Part shown: positions 17,455-25,905 of the stretch, piece after piece
Layout: each line of letters starts with the position of its first letter
Position numbering within the stretch: position 1 is the stretch's first letter
NCBI GenBank assembly: GCA_001873745.1
Contig: MNZQ01000159.1
Location: forward strand, 1 to 37,812
Direction of reading: 5' to 3'
DNA length: 37,812 nucleotides
DNA from: Syntrophaceae bacterium CG2_30_58_14
Lineage (GTDB): Bacteria > Desulfobacterota > Syntrophia > Syntrophales > UBA5619
Notes under the pieces: model-generated
Told to the model about the DNA's origin: nothing
The model's database searches: none
Seen by the model: the letters and a program-made list of their open reading frames with translations, nothing else
Position numbers and translations under genes: made by a program

Positions 17455-18645
17455 CTAACAAACCTTGATGACCAGCGCGGCCCCGGTATCCCCTGCCGCG
17501 CAGCCGGCCCACAGCAGATATCCCCCTCCCAACTTCACCGTCTCTTCAATGCCTTCCATGATGTTGCGCGCGGCGGTGGGGGCCTGGGGGTGTCCATAAA
17601 CGATCGTGCTGCCGTAATTGTTCATCGCGTTTACATCCAGTCCCAGCTCCTTGGCCAGATAGAGGTCGTTTGCGGCAAACGGGTTGTGGGTTTTCACCGT
17701 TTTCACCTGGTCTGCGGCGATCCCGGCCCGATCGAGCGCCATCCGGGCTGCGGGGGCGGTTGCCATCGCCATAAAGCCTTTTTTGGCCCGGCCGTACCCA
17801 TAGGAGAGGATCTGAATCTCCACCTCCGGATCGGCGCTCAACTCTGTTGCCTTTTCCCTGGTTGTGACGATGACGGCGGCGTTGCCGTCCGCCGGATGGG
17901 TCTGCGAACCAAAGGTATGGACCCCCTCCGGGATAACGGGTTTCAGGCCGGCCAGTCCCGCGGCGGTCGTTTCCATGACGCCCTCGTCCTTTTCAACCCG
18001 TAAGGTCTTGTTCTTGCCGGCCTTCACCTCAACCGGAAAGAGGTAACCCCGTTGAAAGGCCCGGTCGTCGGCAAGGGCATCCAGGTATTGTTCATAACGC
18101 CTCAGGCTCAACCGGTCGCACTCTTCCCGCGTGATGCCCGCCTCCCTGGCCACATTTTCCGCGGTCTGGATCATGGGGCCTTTGGCCCAGGGGTCCCGAG
18201 AGAAATTGTCCATCAGCCAATTTTCCGAGATGACCTGACCGCCCGGTCCCTGGGGATTAGGCCAGACGGTATGGGGGCCGTTGGAACAGCGATCCGTCAT
18301 CAGGGCATAGACATTCTGGTAAAGGCCCGTTTCCACACCGACACCGGCCTGAAAAATGCAGGTTGCCGAAGTGTTGCAGGCTTGGCTGATGAGCATACCC
18401 GGGATCGAGGCGGCGCCGATCATGGCCGCGGCCCAGGGACTTCCGTAAAACCATTGCGGCTGGCCGATGGTCATCCCCAGGATGAGATAGTCAAACATGC
18501 CCGCATCCCATTTCCTTTCCATCAGGAACCGTTTCGAGGTTTCGGCAGCCAGAACAATGGCATGCTCATTGGCCATCGCCCCCTGCCATCGTGAGAAAGG
18601 GGTGCTGTAATAACCGCGATAGGGGATGAACGCCTTGGTCAACAT
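17455..18645 (-). CDS. Thiolase (acetyl-CoA acyltransferase family)
   Basis: 396 aa; ISQACNTSATCIFQAG (nucleophilic Cys region), KTHNPFAANDLYLA, YGSTIVYGHPQAPTAARN, GCAAGDTGAALVIKV. Confidence 0.9.
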   Translation of the reverse strand: MLTKAFIPYRGYYSTPFSRWQGAMANEHAIVLAAETSKRFLMERKWDAGMFDYLILGMTIGQPQWFYGSPWAAAMIGAASIPGMLISQACNTSATCIFQAGVGVETGLYQNVYALMTDRCSNGPHTVWPNPQGPGGQVISENWLMDNFSRDPWAKGPMIQTAENVAREAGITREECDRLSLRRYEQYLDALADDRAFQRGYLFPVEVKAGKNKTLRVEKDEGVMETTAAGLAGLKPVIPEGVHTFGSQTHPADGNAAVIVTTREKATELSADPEVEIQILSYGYGRAKKGFMAMATAPAARMALDRAGIAADQVKTVKTHNPFAANDLYLAKELGLDVNAMNNYGSTIVYGHPQAPTAARNIMEGIEETVKLGGGYLLWAGCAAGDTGAALVIKVC

Positions 18646-18715
18646 ATAAGCTCCTCCTTGAGAAAAATATGGTCGATTCGGCTAAAACGTTTTTTACGCT
18701 GAAGCCCCGGCGGAT

Positions 18716-19972
18716 TCAGGCCGCCTCTTCAAGCTGTTCCATAAAAGCCTCGATATTGGTCTTGGCCTGCTCTTCGGAGTAACATCGCAAATCGTTCAGA
18801 TCGCCGTTGATGGTCAATGTGGGGATGCCCAACCGCTTCATCAGCCGTTCCGGCATGCCGTAACGGTTGTTTGAATTGTTGGGACAGGTTTTGGCGTCAT
18901 GAAAGAGGATGCCGTCGAATTGATAGAAATCGCGACAACGGCTGATGTACTGTTCCTTGTACGCTTCATCCCGGACGATATACAGTTCCGTGTAAGCCCG
19001 GGCCATGCTTGCGAAAGGGTCTGCCGGATCGAGCTTTTCGAAAATCCAACTGTTGCAATAGGTGGAGGCCACCACGGATGCGTTCAGTGCGCCGAATTGC
19101 TCCGCGAGAGGCCTCAGTTTTCCCCAGATGGGCATGCCTTCCCAGTATAACCGGTGCTTTTCACCCGGTACCGTGGCGATGCCGGCGGCGGCCCGCTCCC
19201 GGAGTTCCTCCAGAAGCGTTTTATAATATCCGACGCTTTCCCGGGTCCCGCGGGCGACCACGGCAGGGCCCATGTGGATCGTCGCATCGAAGAATGTCCA
19301 CGGCGCGGGGAAGGAGGCGTTCATTTCCAGGCAGGCCTTCCACAGCAGGGACGTATCCCGCGACAGGGAAACCGCCTCCTCGAGGCGATCCCGGCGCAAT
19401 TTCTCTCCCGTCACCTCCTCTAATGCGGGAACCATCTCCTCGATCTGCCTGGCGATGTCGCCGATCTGATATTCCCGGATTTCACCAAGCTCACGATGGG
19501 TATGGATACCCAATAAAGGCGCCTGGAATTCACGGGCATACCAGGCAAACCAGTCTTTCACATCCCGGCATTGGTTGGTGTTGAATACGAGCACATCCGG
19601 CCTCGGCACGGAAGCAATCTGGTAGGCTGCCGTCAGGGGCGTCTTTTTTCGCAGAAAAGAGCCGATGTCCGAAGTCAGATAGGAGCAGATATCGGGTGAA
19701 TAACCGATCGCGTTGGCGTGGGGGATCGAATCGGCGGCCATCCGGGAAGCGCCCAGCATGGCTGCGTGATTCTCAGGGAAATAGACCAGAAAACCCATGC
19801 CCCGAAGCAGCTCGGCAGGTCCCACGCTGGTGCACCAGGCAATCTTTCGGGCGCCGGTGATGGAAGCATCGGCCAGCTCATGAAAATGGCCCGCCATAAG
19901 CTGCTTCAATTTCGCCGTTGAGCGAAAATCCCTCTGCGGTCTCTCTTTTTCCCCGGGCATATTTCCCATCAA
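18716..19972 (-). CDS. 2-hydroxyacyl-CoA dehydratase / benzoyl-CoA reductase (BcrB/HgdB-like) single subunit
   Basis: 418 aa; KIAWCTSVGPAELLRGMGF, VFNTNQCRDVKDWFAWYAREFQAPLLGI, ILFHDAKTCPNNSNNRYGMPERLMKRLGIPTLTINGDLNDLRCYSEEQAKTNIEAFMEQL. Confidence 0.9.
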   Translation of the reverse strand: MMGNMPGEKERPQRDFRSTAKLKQLMAGHFHELADASITGARKIAWCTSVGPAELLRGMGFLVYFPENHAAMLGASRMAADSIPHANAIGYSPDICSYLTSDIGSFLRKKTPLTAAYQIASVPRPDVLVFNTNQCRDVKDWFAWYAREFQAPLLGIHTHRELGEIREYQIGDIARQIEEMVPALEEVTGEKLRRDRLEEAVSLSRDTSLLWKACLEMNASFPAPWTFFDATIHMGPAVVARGTRESVGYYKTLLEELRERAAAGIATVPGEKHRLYWEGMPIWGKLRPLAEQFGALNASVVASTYCNSWIFEKLDPADPFASMARAYTELYIVRDEAYKEQYISRCRDFYQFDGILFHDAKTCPNNSNNRYGMPERLMKRLGIPTLTINGDLNDLRCYSEEQAKTNIEAFMEQLEEAA

Positions 19973-20013
19973 ATATCTTCCTGCTATTATTTATCCGGAA
20001 CCTTGATGCTCTC

Positions 20014-20127
20014 GTAAAAAGTCCGAAAACCCCATATACTGTCATTCCCGCGAAAGCGGGAATCCAGTGAATTCGAGCCGTTCTGGACTCCTGCTTTCGC
20101 AGGAGTGACGGTTTTGGGACTTTTTAC
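20014..20127. repeat. ~114-bp palindromic MITE/REP-like element
   Basis: Ends GTAAAAAGTCC(G)AAAACC ... GGTTTTGGGACTTTTTAC; interior GTCATTCCCGCGAAAGCGGGAATCCAG ... CTGGACTCCTGCTTTCGCAGGAGTGAC. Confidence 0.85.
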
Positions 20128-20174
20128 AGTCCGTCCACTTTGGCCAAGTTCCGGAGCAACATGCCCCCGTGCAG

Positions 20175-20768
20175 CTATCCCGGGCCGGCGTCCCTGCCCG
20201 CGAGAAAGGCCTTCTGGTTCATCTCCACGAATCGCGCCGGGACCAGTTGCTTGATCACCTTCAGCCAAATCTCCCGGCCGCCGCCCACCAGGTTGGACAG
20301 GGCGCCTAACAAGACCACACCCGCCATGGCCGGATTGCCCGCATCCTTGGCCAAGTCGTCGGCGCTCAGCCATTTGACCTTACCGCCTCTCGATTGCAGC
20401 AGATTCTCGATCTCTTTTTCTGAGGGGTACCGCGCTTTCCCCAGAGTGACAAGGAGCGGCGGAATACGAAAACGGTTGATGAACGTTACCGAGTTATTGT
20501 TCAGATAGGTGAGCCAGCGGGCGGCCTCGACCATTTCAAAACCGATGAGGTAATCCGCCATGCCATGTTCCACCAGCGGGGAATGGACCTTTTTCCCCCA
20601 GCGTACATGGCTCTCCACGCTGCCGCCGCGTTGCGCCATGCCGTGAACCTCGGCGGTCTTGACATCATAACCCAGTTCCAGGCCGGTGTGCGCCAGGATT
20701 CTGCTCGCCAGAATGGTTCCTTGGCCGCCAACCCCGGCCAGCAAATAGTCTATCTTTTTCACGGTCAC
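20175..20768 (-). CDS. iorB: Indolepyruvate:ferredoxin oxidoreductase beta subunit
   Basis: 197 aa; YLLAGVGGQGTILASRILAHTGLELGYDVKTAEVHGMAQRGGSVESHVRWG. Confidence 0.93.
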   Translation of the reverse strand: MTVKKIDYLLAGVGGQGTILASRILAHTGLELGYDVKTAEVHGMAQRGGSVESHVRWGKKVHSPLVEHGMADYLIGFEMVEAARWLTYLNNNSVTFINRFRIPPLLVTLGKARYPSEKEIENLLQSRGGKVKWLSADDLAKDAGNPAMAGVVLLGALSNLVGGGREIWLKVIKQLVPARFVEMNQKAFLAGRDAGPG

Positions 20769-20783
20769 TCTCCTATGGACGGA

Positions 20784-22544
20784 TTAATTTTCTTCCTGAC
20801 TGATTGCATCGGAGGGGCAGACCTGCACACAGAGGCCGCAGCCGGTGCACAGCGCTTCGTTAATGCTCACGCAATCCTCCTGCTGAATGAGGGGTGGGCA
20901 GCCAATATCGAGACATGTCCCGCAATTCAGGCAAAGTTCCGGATCGATCCGGGGAGGCGTCCTTCTTTCCCTGGACTGTAGAGCGCAAGGCCGCCGCGCA
21001 ATGATCACCGAGGCCTCGTCGCTTTTCAAGTGGTCTTCCAGTATTTTCCTGAAATCATCCCTCTTATTGGGATCGCATACGTCAACCTTGTTAAAGCCAA
21101 TGCCGCGGATCATTCTCTCCAAGTCAACCTTCACCGTCGGTTGCTTCTGCAGGGTATATCCGGTTCCCGGATGATGTTGATGCCCCGTCATGCTGGTGGT
21201 GCCGTTGTCCGCGATGATCGTCGTTGTTTTCCCCTGGTTGTAAAGGGTGTTGATCAATGGATGGAGGCCGGAGTGGAAGAGCGTGGAATCGCCAATGACC
21301 GCCACAAGACGATCCGGAATGCCCCCCTTGTCCATCCCGTGGGCTACGCCGATGCTCGCGCCCATGCAACCGCAGAAATGGAGCGCCTCGAGCGGCGAGG
21401 CCGCCCCCAGCGTGTAACAACCGATGTCGCCCATCACCACCACGCCGGCCTCCTTCAGGACGGTAAACATGCCGCGGTGGCCGCAGCCGGGGCAAAGGAT
21501 GGGGGGCCGGACAGGGATAGGGATATCCGATGCCGGCGCAGCGGAGAATCCGGAAACCGCCGCCGGAAGAATGCCGGCCTTGATGGCGGCCTGGCGGATC
21601 AGTGAGGGGCTGAATTCGCCAACGATCGGGAAAACGTCCTTGCCGGAAACCGGAATGCCCAACAGGCGGAACTGCTCTTCAAAGAAAGGATCCAGCTCTT
21701 CAATGACCAGGATTTTTTTCACCCGGCCGGCAAACTCCCGTATCCGTTTCTCCGGCAGCGGGTAAACCATGCCCAGACGGAGAAAAGTCGCCTCGGGGAA
21801 CACCTCCCGTGCATATTGATAGACCGCGCCGGAGGCCACGATTCCCCAATCGTCATTCCCCGGTTCGATCCGGTTCAGCGGGGTGGTCTCGGCGTATTCC
21901 CGCAACTTTCCAATCCGTTCCTCCACCACCGGATGACGACGTCGGGCATTTCCCGGCACCATCACAAATTTCCCGATTTCCCGCTTGTATGGTTTGTTTT
22001 CCTTCACGGGAGGAGGAACTGCGGCAGGATCGACATCCACCACCGAAGAAGAATGGGAGGTGCGGGTCACGAAGCGGACGATGACCGGTGTGTCGAAGGT
22101 CTCACTCATTTCCAGGGCCGTGGCGGCGAATTGTTTGGCCTCTTCGCTGTCGGAGGGCTCCAGCATGGGCGCACGGGCGAATTTTGCGTAGTTCCGGTTG
22201 TCCTGTTCATTCTGGGAACTGTGCATGCCCGGATCGTCGGCGCAGGCAATCAAAAGTCCCGCGTTCAAGCCGGTATAAACGGCATAGAAGAGCGAATCGG
22301 CTGCCACATTGAGCCCCACATGTTTCATGGAAACCAGGGCCCTCGTTCCCGCGAAGGCCGCCCCGATGCCTACATCCAGGGCCACCTTTTCATTCGGCGC
22401 CCATTCGGCGTGCACCCCGGGGAAAGACGCAAATTTTTCCATGATCTGCGTGCCGGGCGTTCCCGGGTAGCCCGCCCCCACCCGCACGCCGCTGAGATAG
22501 GCGCCGTAGGCCAGCGCTTCATTTCCTGTCATCAGTTCTTTCAA
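20784..22544 (-). CDS. iorA: Indolepyruvate:ferredoxin oxidoreductase alpha subunit
   Basis: 586 aa; MTGNEALAYGAYLSGVRVGAGYPGTPGTQIME, CPGCGHRGMF, TPP motif GDSTLFHSGLHPLINTLYNQGKTTTIIADN, C-terminal 2x[4Fe-4S] ferredoxin (CLNCGTCLDIGCP, CTGCGLCVQVCP). Confidence 0.95.
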   Translation of the reverse strand: MKELMTGNEALAYGAYLSGVRVGAGYPGTPGTQIMEKFASFPGVHAEWAPNEKVALDVGIGAAFAGTRALVSMKHVGLNVAADSLFYAVYTGLNAGLLIACADDPGMHSSQNEQDNRNYAKFARAPMLEPSDSEEAKQFAATALEMSETFDTPVIVRFVTRTSHSSSVVDVDPAAVPPPVKENKPYKREIGKFVMVPGNARRRHPVVEERIGKLREYAETTPLNRIEPGNDDWGIVASGAVYQYAREVFPEATFLRLGMVYPLPEKRIREFAGRVKKILVIEELDPFFEEQFRLLGIPVSGKDVFPIVGEFSPSLIRQAAIKAGILPAAVSGFSAAPASDIPIPVRPPILCPGCGHRGMFTVLKEAGVVVMGDIGCYTLGAASPLEALHFCGCMGASIGVAHGMDKGGIPDRLVAVIGDSTLFHSGLHPLINTLYNQGKTTTIIADNGTTSMTGHQHHPGTGYTLQKQPTVKVDLERMIRGIGFNKVDVCDPNKRDDFRKILEDHLKSDEASVIIARRPCALQSRERRTPPRIDPELCLNCGTCLDIGCPPLIQQEDCVSINEALCTGCGLCVQVCPSDAISQEEN

Positions 22545-22620
22545 CGTGACTCCTCCCTTTAAAACGGGTTCTCAATATTCTCAAGCCCCGATCCCCTTGG
22601 CCCAACCGCACAATCGGCAA

Positions 22621-23691
22621 TCAGGGAATCAGGATGGGTCGCAACGATGTTTTTCTCTGGTGGACCAGCTCGAACACCTCATTGATCTCGCTCAGGGGGT
22701 AGGCCTTTACGAAAGGGGCTATTCGGACGCTTCCCGCAAGGGCGAGTTTCAGCACGGCCGGGTAATGTTCAGGCACGCAACCCCAGTTCCCCCGCGCCAT
22801 GGCATGAAAGGCCATCAGGTTGGAGAGTCTGATCTCCACCGTGTCCATCGTAAAACCGACCACCTGAAGCGACGCCCCATAGGTAAGAAGCCCGAAGGCC
22901 GTTTTCTGACCTGCCGCCGTGCCGGAGGTTTCAAATATCTTCCATTCTGTCGGGCGTTTATTCCGGCTCTTGATAAAAGCGGATACGGCCTTTTTTAACT
23001 CCTTTGCCGGCAGCTCCAAGGCGTTGAATGTGATATCCACATAAGGGGCGATTGCCGTGAGTTTGTCCGGGTCAATATCCACCGCTACGACCAAAGCCCC
23101 GAGAGCGTGGGCGATCTGCGCCCCGAAGCCGCCGACGCCGCCGATACCGATGAAAATGGCGGTATCTTCCCTGGAGAGGCCCGATCCGACGATGGACTGG
23201 TAAGGGGTCGTTATCGCATCAGCCAGGACGGAGAGCTCCGCCAGTGTAACGCCGGGGGTGGAAATCGGCCGGTATTGATCATCCACGGGAACCGCGCAGA
23301 GACTTCCGGCGGGTACGACAATGTGGCTGGCAAACCCCCCGGGAATGTCGTTGCCGGGCATTTTCTGCACCGGACAGATATTGCCCTTGCCGCGTCGGCA
23401 CACATCACATTGGCCGCATGGCATGACCGCCGGCACGATGACCGCCTTCTTTTCCCACTGCTCGGCGCCGGCGCCGGCAGCCTCGACGATGCCGCTGATT
23501 TCGTGGCCCAGCGTGAGAGGAAGGGGCGTTTTGGTGCGGACGCCGTTATAATAAAAACCGAGGTCGGTATGGCAGACGCCGCAGCCGGCCACCTTGAGCC
23601 GTACCTCTCCAGGGCCGGGAACAGGAAGGGGCGAGACCACTTTCTCGATCGGTTTCCCAGACGCTGTCATTTTCCATGAGATCATTTCCAT
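22621..23691 (-). CDS. bamQ: 6-hydroxycyclohex-1-ene-1-carbonyl-CoA dehydrogenase (zinc alcohol dehydrogenase family)
   Basis: From ATG at 23691 with AAAGGAG RBS; GCGVCHTDLGFYYNGVRTKTPLPLTLGHEISGIV, PCGQCDVCRRGKGNIC, GIGGVGGFGAQIAHALGA; neighbours bamR and bamA. Confidence 0.88.
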   Translation of the reverse strand: MEMISWKMTASGKPIEKVVSPLPVPGPGEVRLKVAGCGVCHTDLGFYYNGVRTKTPLPLTLGHEISGIVEAAGAGAEQWEKKAVIVPAVMPCGQCDVCRRGKGNICPVQKMPGNDIPGGFASHIVVPAGSLCAVPVDDQYRPISTPGVTLAELSVLADAITTPYQSIVGSGLSREDTAIFIGIGGVGGFGAQIAHALGALVVAVDIDPDKLTAIAPYVDITFNALELPAKELKKAVSAFIKSRNKRPTEWKIFETSGTAAGQKTAFGLLTYGASLQVVGFTMDTVEIRLSNLMAFHAMARGNWGCVPEHYPAVLKLALAGSVRIAPFVKAYPLSEINEVFELVHQRKTSLRPILIP

Positions 23692-23704
23692 CGGTTCATC
23701 TCCT

Positions 23705-25744
23705 TTATAGACCCTTATATTCGGGCTTCTTTCGACCCAGCGAAGAGAGGCCTTCCAGCGCATCTGCGGTGGCAAAGATCTCCCCCAGGCGGTCAAGCTC
23801 GATCTCGATCCCCTCGTCCGGAGAGACTTTCGCCTGCCGGTCAATGATCTGGTTGACCAGTTTCAAGGCTAATGGCGCCTTCTTGCCTATGGTTTTCAAA
23901 ATTTTCGACGCAACCGCTTCATCCGCGCCCGGCGGGATTTTCCCTTTCAGAAGGGCTGCCGTGTTTTCTGCATTAAACAGGGTTCGCCAGAGGGCAAATC
24001 TTTCGGGAATCGGCCGCGAACGATACTTGTCCGGCCTGCCTTCCCGAATCAGGTTCCGGATCGCCTCATCCACGGCGGAGGGCTCGACAAGGCGGGTGAC
24101 AATCCCGAGCTCTTGCGCATCGGAGGCGGTCATTGTAGCGCCGGTGAAGATGAAATACTTGGCAAGTTCCGGCCTTAAGAGGCGGCCCAGCCGCAACATG
24201 CCGCCGAGCCCCGGGTAGATCCCGATGCCCGTTTCCGGGAACGAGAGAGAGCCTGCCGGCGTGGCCACAATGGCTTGGCAGGCCAGGGCAAGTTCGCTTC
24301 CGCCGCCCATGGAAAGGCCGTCTAAAAGTGCGATGGTCAGCTTGTTGGAATCTTCAATCCGTCTGAAAAGCTGATGGCCCTTCCGGGTAAAATCCACGAT
24401 GTCGGCAATTTTCCCGGCCTTTATCTTTTCAACAAAGTAGCGTATATCCGCCCCGGCCACGAAGGCCTTTCCAGCGCCCTGAAAAATAATGGCCGACACG
24501 CCGGGACTCTGCTCCGCTTCAGAGAACCGTTCGGTCAACTGCTCCACCACAGTTTCATTCAATGCGTTCATCGCCTCCGGGCGATTGATGGTAATGGTGG
24601 CCATGTCCTTATCGATGGCCAGGTTGACCAGCATAAAGGCAAAGGGTCGGCCCGACTGACGTTGCCTTGTCAGGAGCCCCGGCATTCGGAAGTCGGGATA
24701 TTTTTCGGCCACTTTCTCGACCAGGGCGAAGGTTTTTTCAATGCCCAACCGGTTCATGATCTCAAATGGCCCAAGCGCCCATCGCAGGCCGATTTTCGCT
24801 CCCCGGTCGGTATCCTCCATCGTGGTCACCCCTTCATCGACCAGGGCGGCGGCGACACCGAGACAGACGCCGTAAAGGCGATCCATCACGGCGGCGATCT
24901 TCTCTTCCTGCACTTCGCCGGAAAGATCCCAGTTGGCCTTTTTCTCCATTTGCGACTTCATGATCCCGGCGGTCGCGTAAAAGGGGCCCAGTTCATGGCC
25001 CAGGGTGGCCGAGGCATGGACCGCGATCGGGATGCCGGTCACATTCATCAGTTCAAAAGGCCCCATGCCGATCCGGAAAGCCCGCTTCGCCCCCTCCTCG
25101 ATGGTGGGGATGTCGGCCAGCCCTTCCTCCAACATCCGGGCCGCCTCGTTCAGGAAAGGGACAAAGAAACGATTGACCGCAAAACCAGGCGCGTCCTTCA
25201 CCAGGATGGGGGTCTTTCCATGCAACTTGGCCACCAGCAGCGCGCGGTCGATGGTTTGCGATGATGTTTTTCCGTGGGGGATAACCTCTAACAGGCGGTT
25301 TTTGGCGGGATGATAAAAATAATGGAGCCCGATGACCCGGTCCGGCCTCGAGGTTGCCTCGGCAAATTCGCGGACATAGAAACTCGAGGTATTGGTGGCC
25401 AGGATGGTTTTTTGCATGCAGACGCGATCCAGCCGTTTAAAGACTTCGGTCTTGACAGCCTTGTCCTCAAAGACCGCTTCGATCACCAGATCGGCGTCCG
25501 CCAACGCCTGAAAGTCCGTGGTTCCGGTGATGCGGGACAGGATGCGGCCGATCTCGTCCGGGGAAAAGATCTTCCTTTCCGCCGCTTCCCGGAGCAGCCG
25601 TTGGATATTGTCCATCCCCCGCTTGACCCATTCATCCCCGGTATCCACCATGACGACAGTGAGGCCTTCCTGGGCGATCTTCTGAGCGATGCCACTGCCC
25701 ATATTGCCGGCGCCCACAACACCAATCTTGCTGATTATACTCAT
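23705..25744 (-). CDS. Bifunctional 3-hydroxyacyl-CoA dehydrogenase (N-term) / enoyl-CoA hydratase (C-term)
   Basis: 679 aa; IGVVGAGNMGSGIAQKIAQEG, GLHYFYHPAKNRLLEVI, DAPGFAVNRFFVPFLNEA; then TITINRPEAMNALNE, AGADIRYFV, LDGLSMGGGSELALACQ, FPETGIGIYPGLGG. Confidence 0.93.
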   Translation of the reverse strand: MSIISKIGVVGAGNMGSGIAQKIAQEGLTVVMVDTGDEWVKRGMDNIQRLLREAAERKIFSPDEIGRILSRITGTTDFQALADADLVIEAVFEDKAVKTEVFKRLDRVCMQKTILATNTSSFYVREFAEATSRPDRVIGLHYFYHPAKNRLLEVIPHGKTSSQTIDRALLVAKLHGKTPILVKDAPGFAVNRFFVPFLNEAARMLEEGLADIPTIEEGAKRAFRIGMGPFELMNVTGIPIAVHASATLGHELGPFYATAGIMKSQMEKKANWDLSGEVQEEKIAAVMDRLYGVCLGVAAALVDEGVTTMEDTDRGAKIGLRWALGPFEIMNRLGIEKTFALVEKVAEKYPDFRMPGLLTRQRQSGRPFAFMLVNLAIDKDMATITINRPEAMNALNETVVEQLTERFSEAEQSPGVSAIIFQGAGKAFVAGADIRYFVEKIKAGKIADIVDFTRKGHQLFRRIEDSNKLTIALLDGLSMGGGSELALACQAIVATPAGSLSFPETGIGIYPGLGGMLRLGRLLRPELAKYFIFTGATMTASDAQELGIVTRLVEPSAVDEAIRNLIREGRPDKYRSRPIPERFALWRTLFNAENTAALLKGKIPPGADEAVASKILKTIGKKAPLALKLVNQIIDRQAKVSPDEGIEIELDRLGEIFATADALEGLSSLGRKKPEYKGL

Positions 25745-25789
25745 GCTCCCCCCTTCGATGCTTACGCGATTTCATTCGAAAATACGCCT

Positions 25790-25869
25790 TAAATCCCCCT
25801 CTATCCCCCTTTTTTAGAGGGGGACTTAATAATTCCTCCCTTTGCTAAAGAAGGGTTAGGGGAGATTTT
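25790..25869. repeat. C/G-rich inverted dispersed repeat element (MITE-like)
   Basis: TAAATCCCCCTCTATCCCCCTTTTTTAGAGGGGGACTTAATAATTCCTCCCTTTGCTAAAGAAGGGTTAGGGGAGATTT; internal and end-to-end complementarity. Confidence 0.65.
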
Positions 25870-25905
25870 CTTTGTCCTTTGCGACGGTAGGCCGTCATGA
25901 GGGTT

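Noticed and set aside
19987-20373. 128-aa minus ORF containing VTPAKAGVQ...DSRFRGND
   Set aside because: Translation of the palindromic MITE plus out-of-frame iorB; not a real protein.
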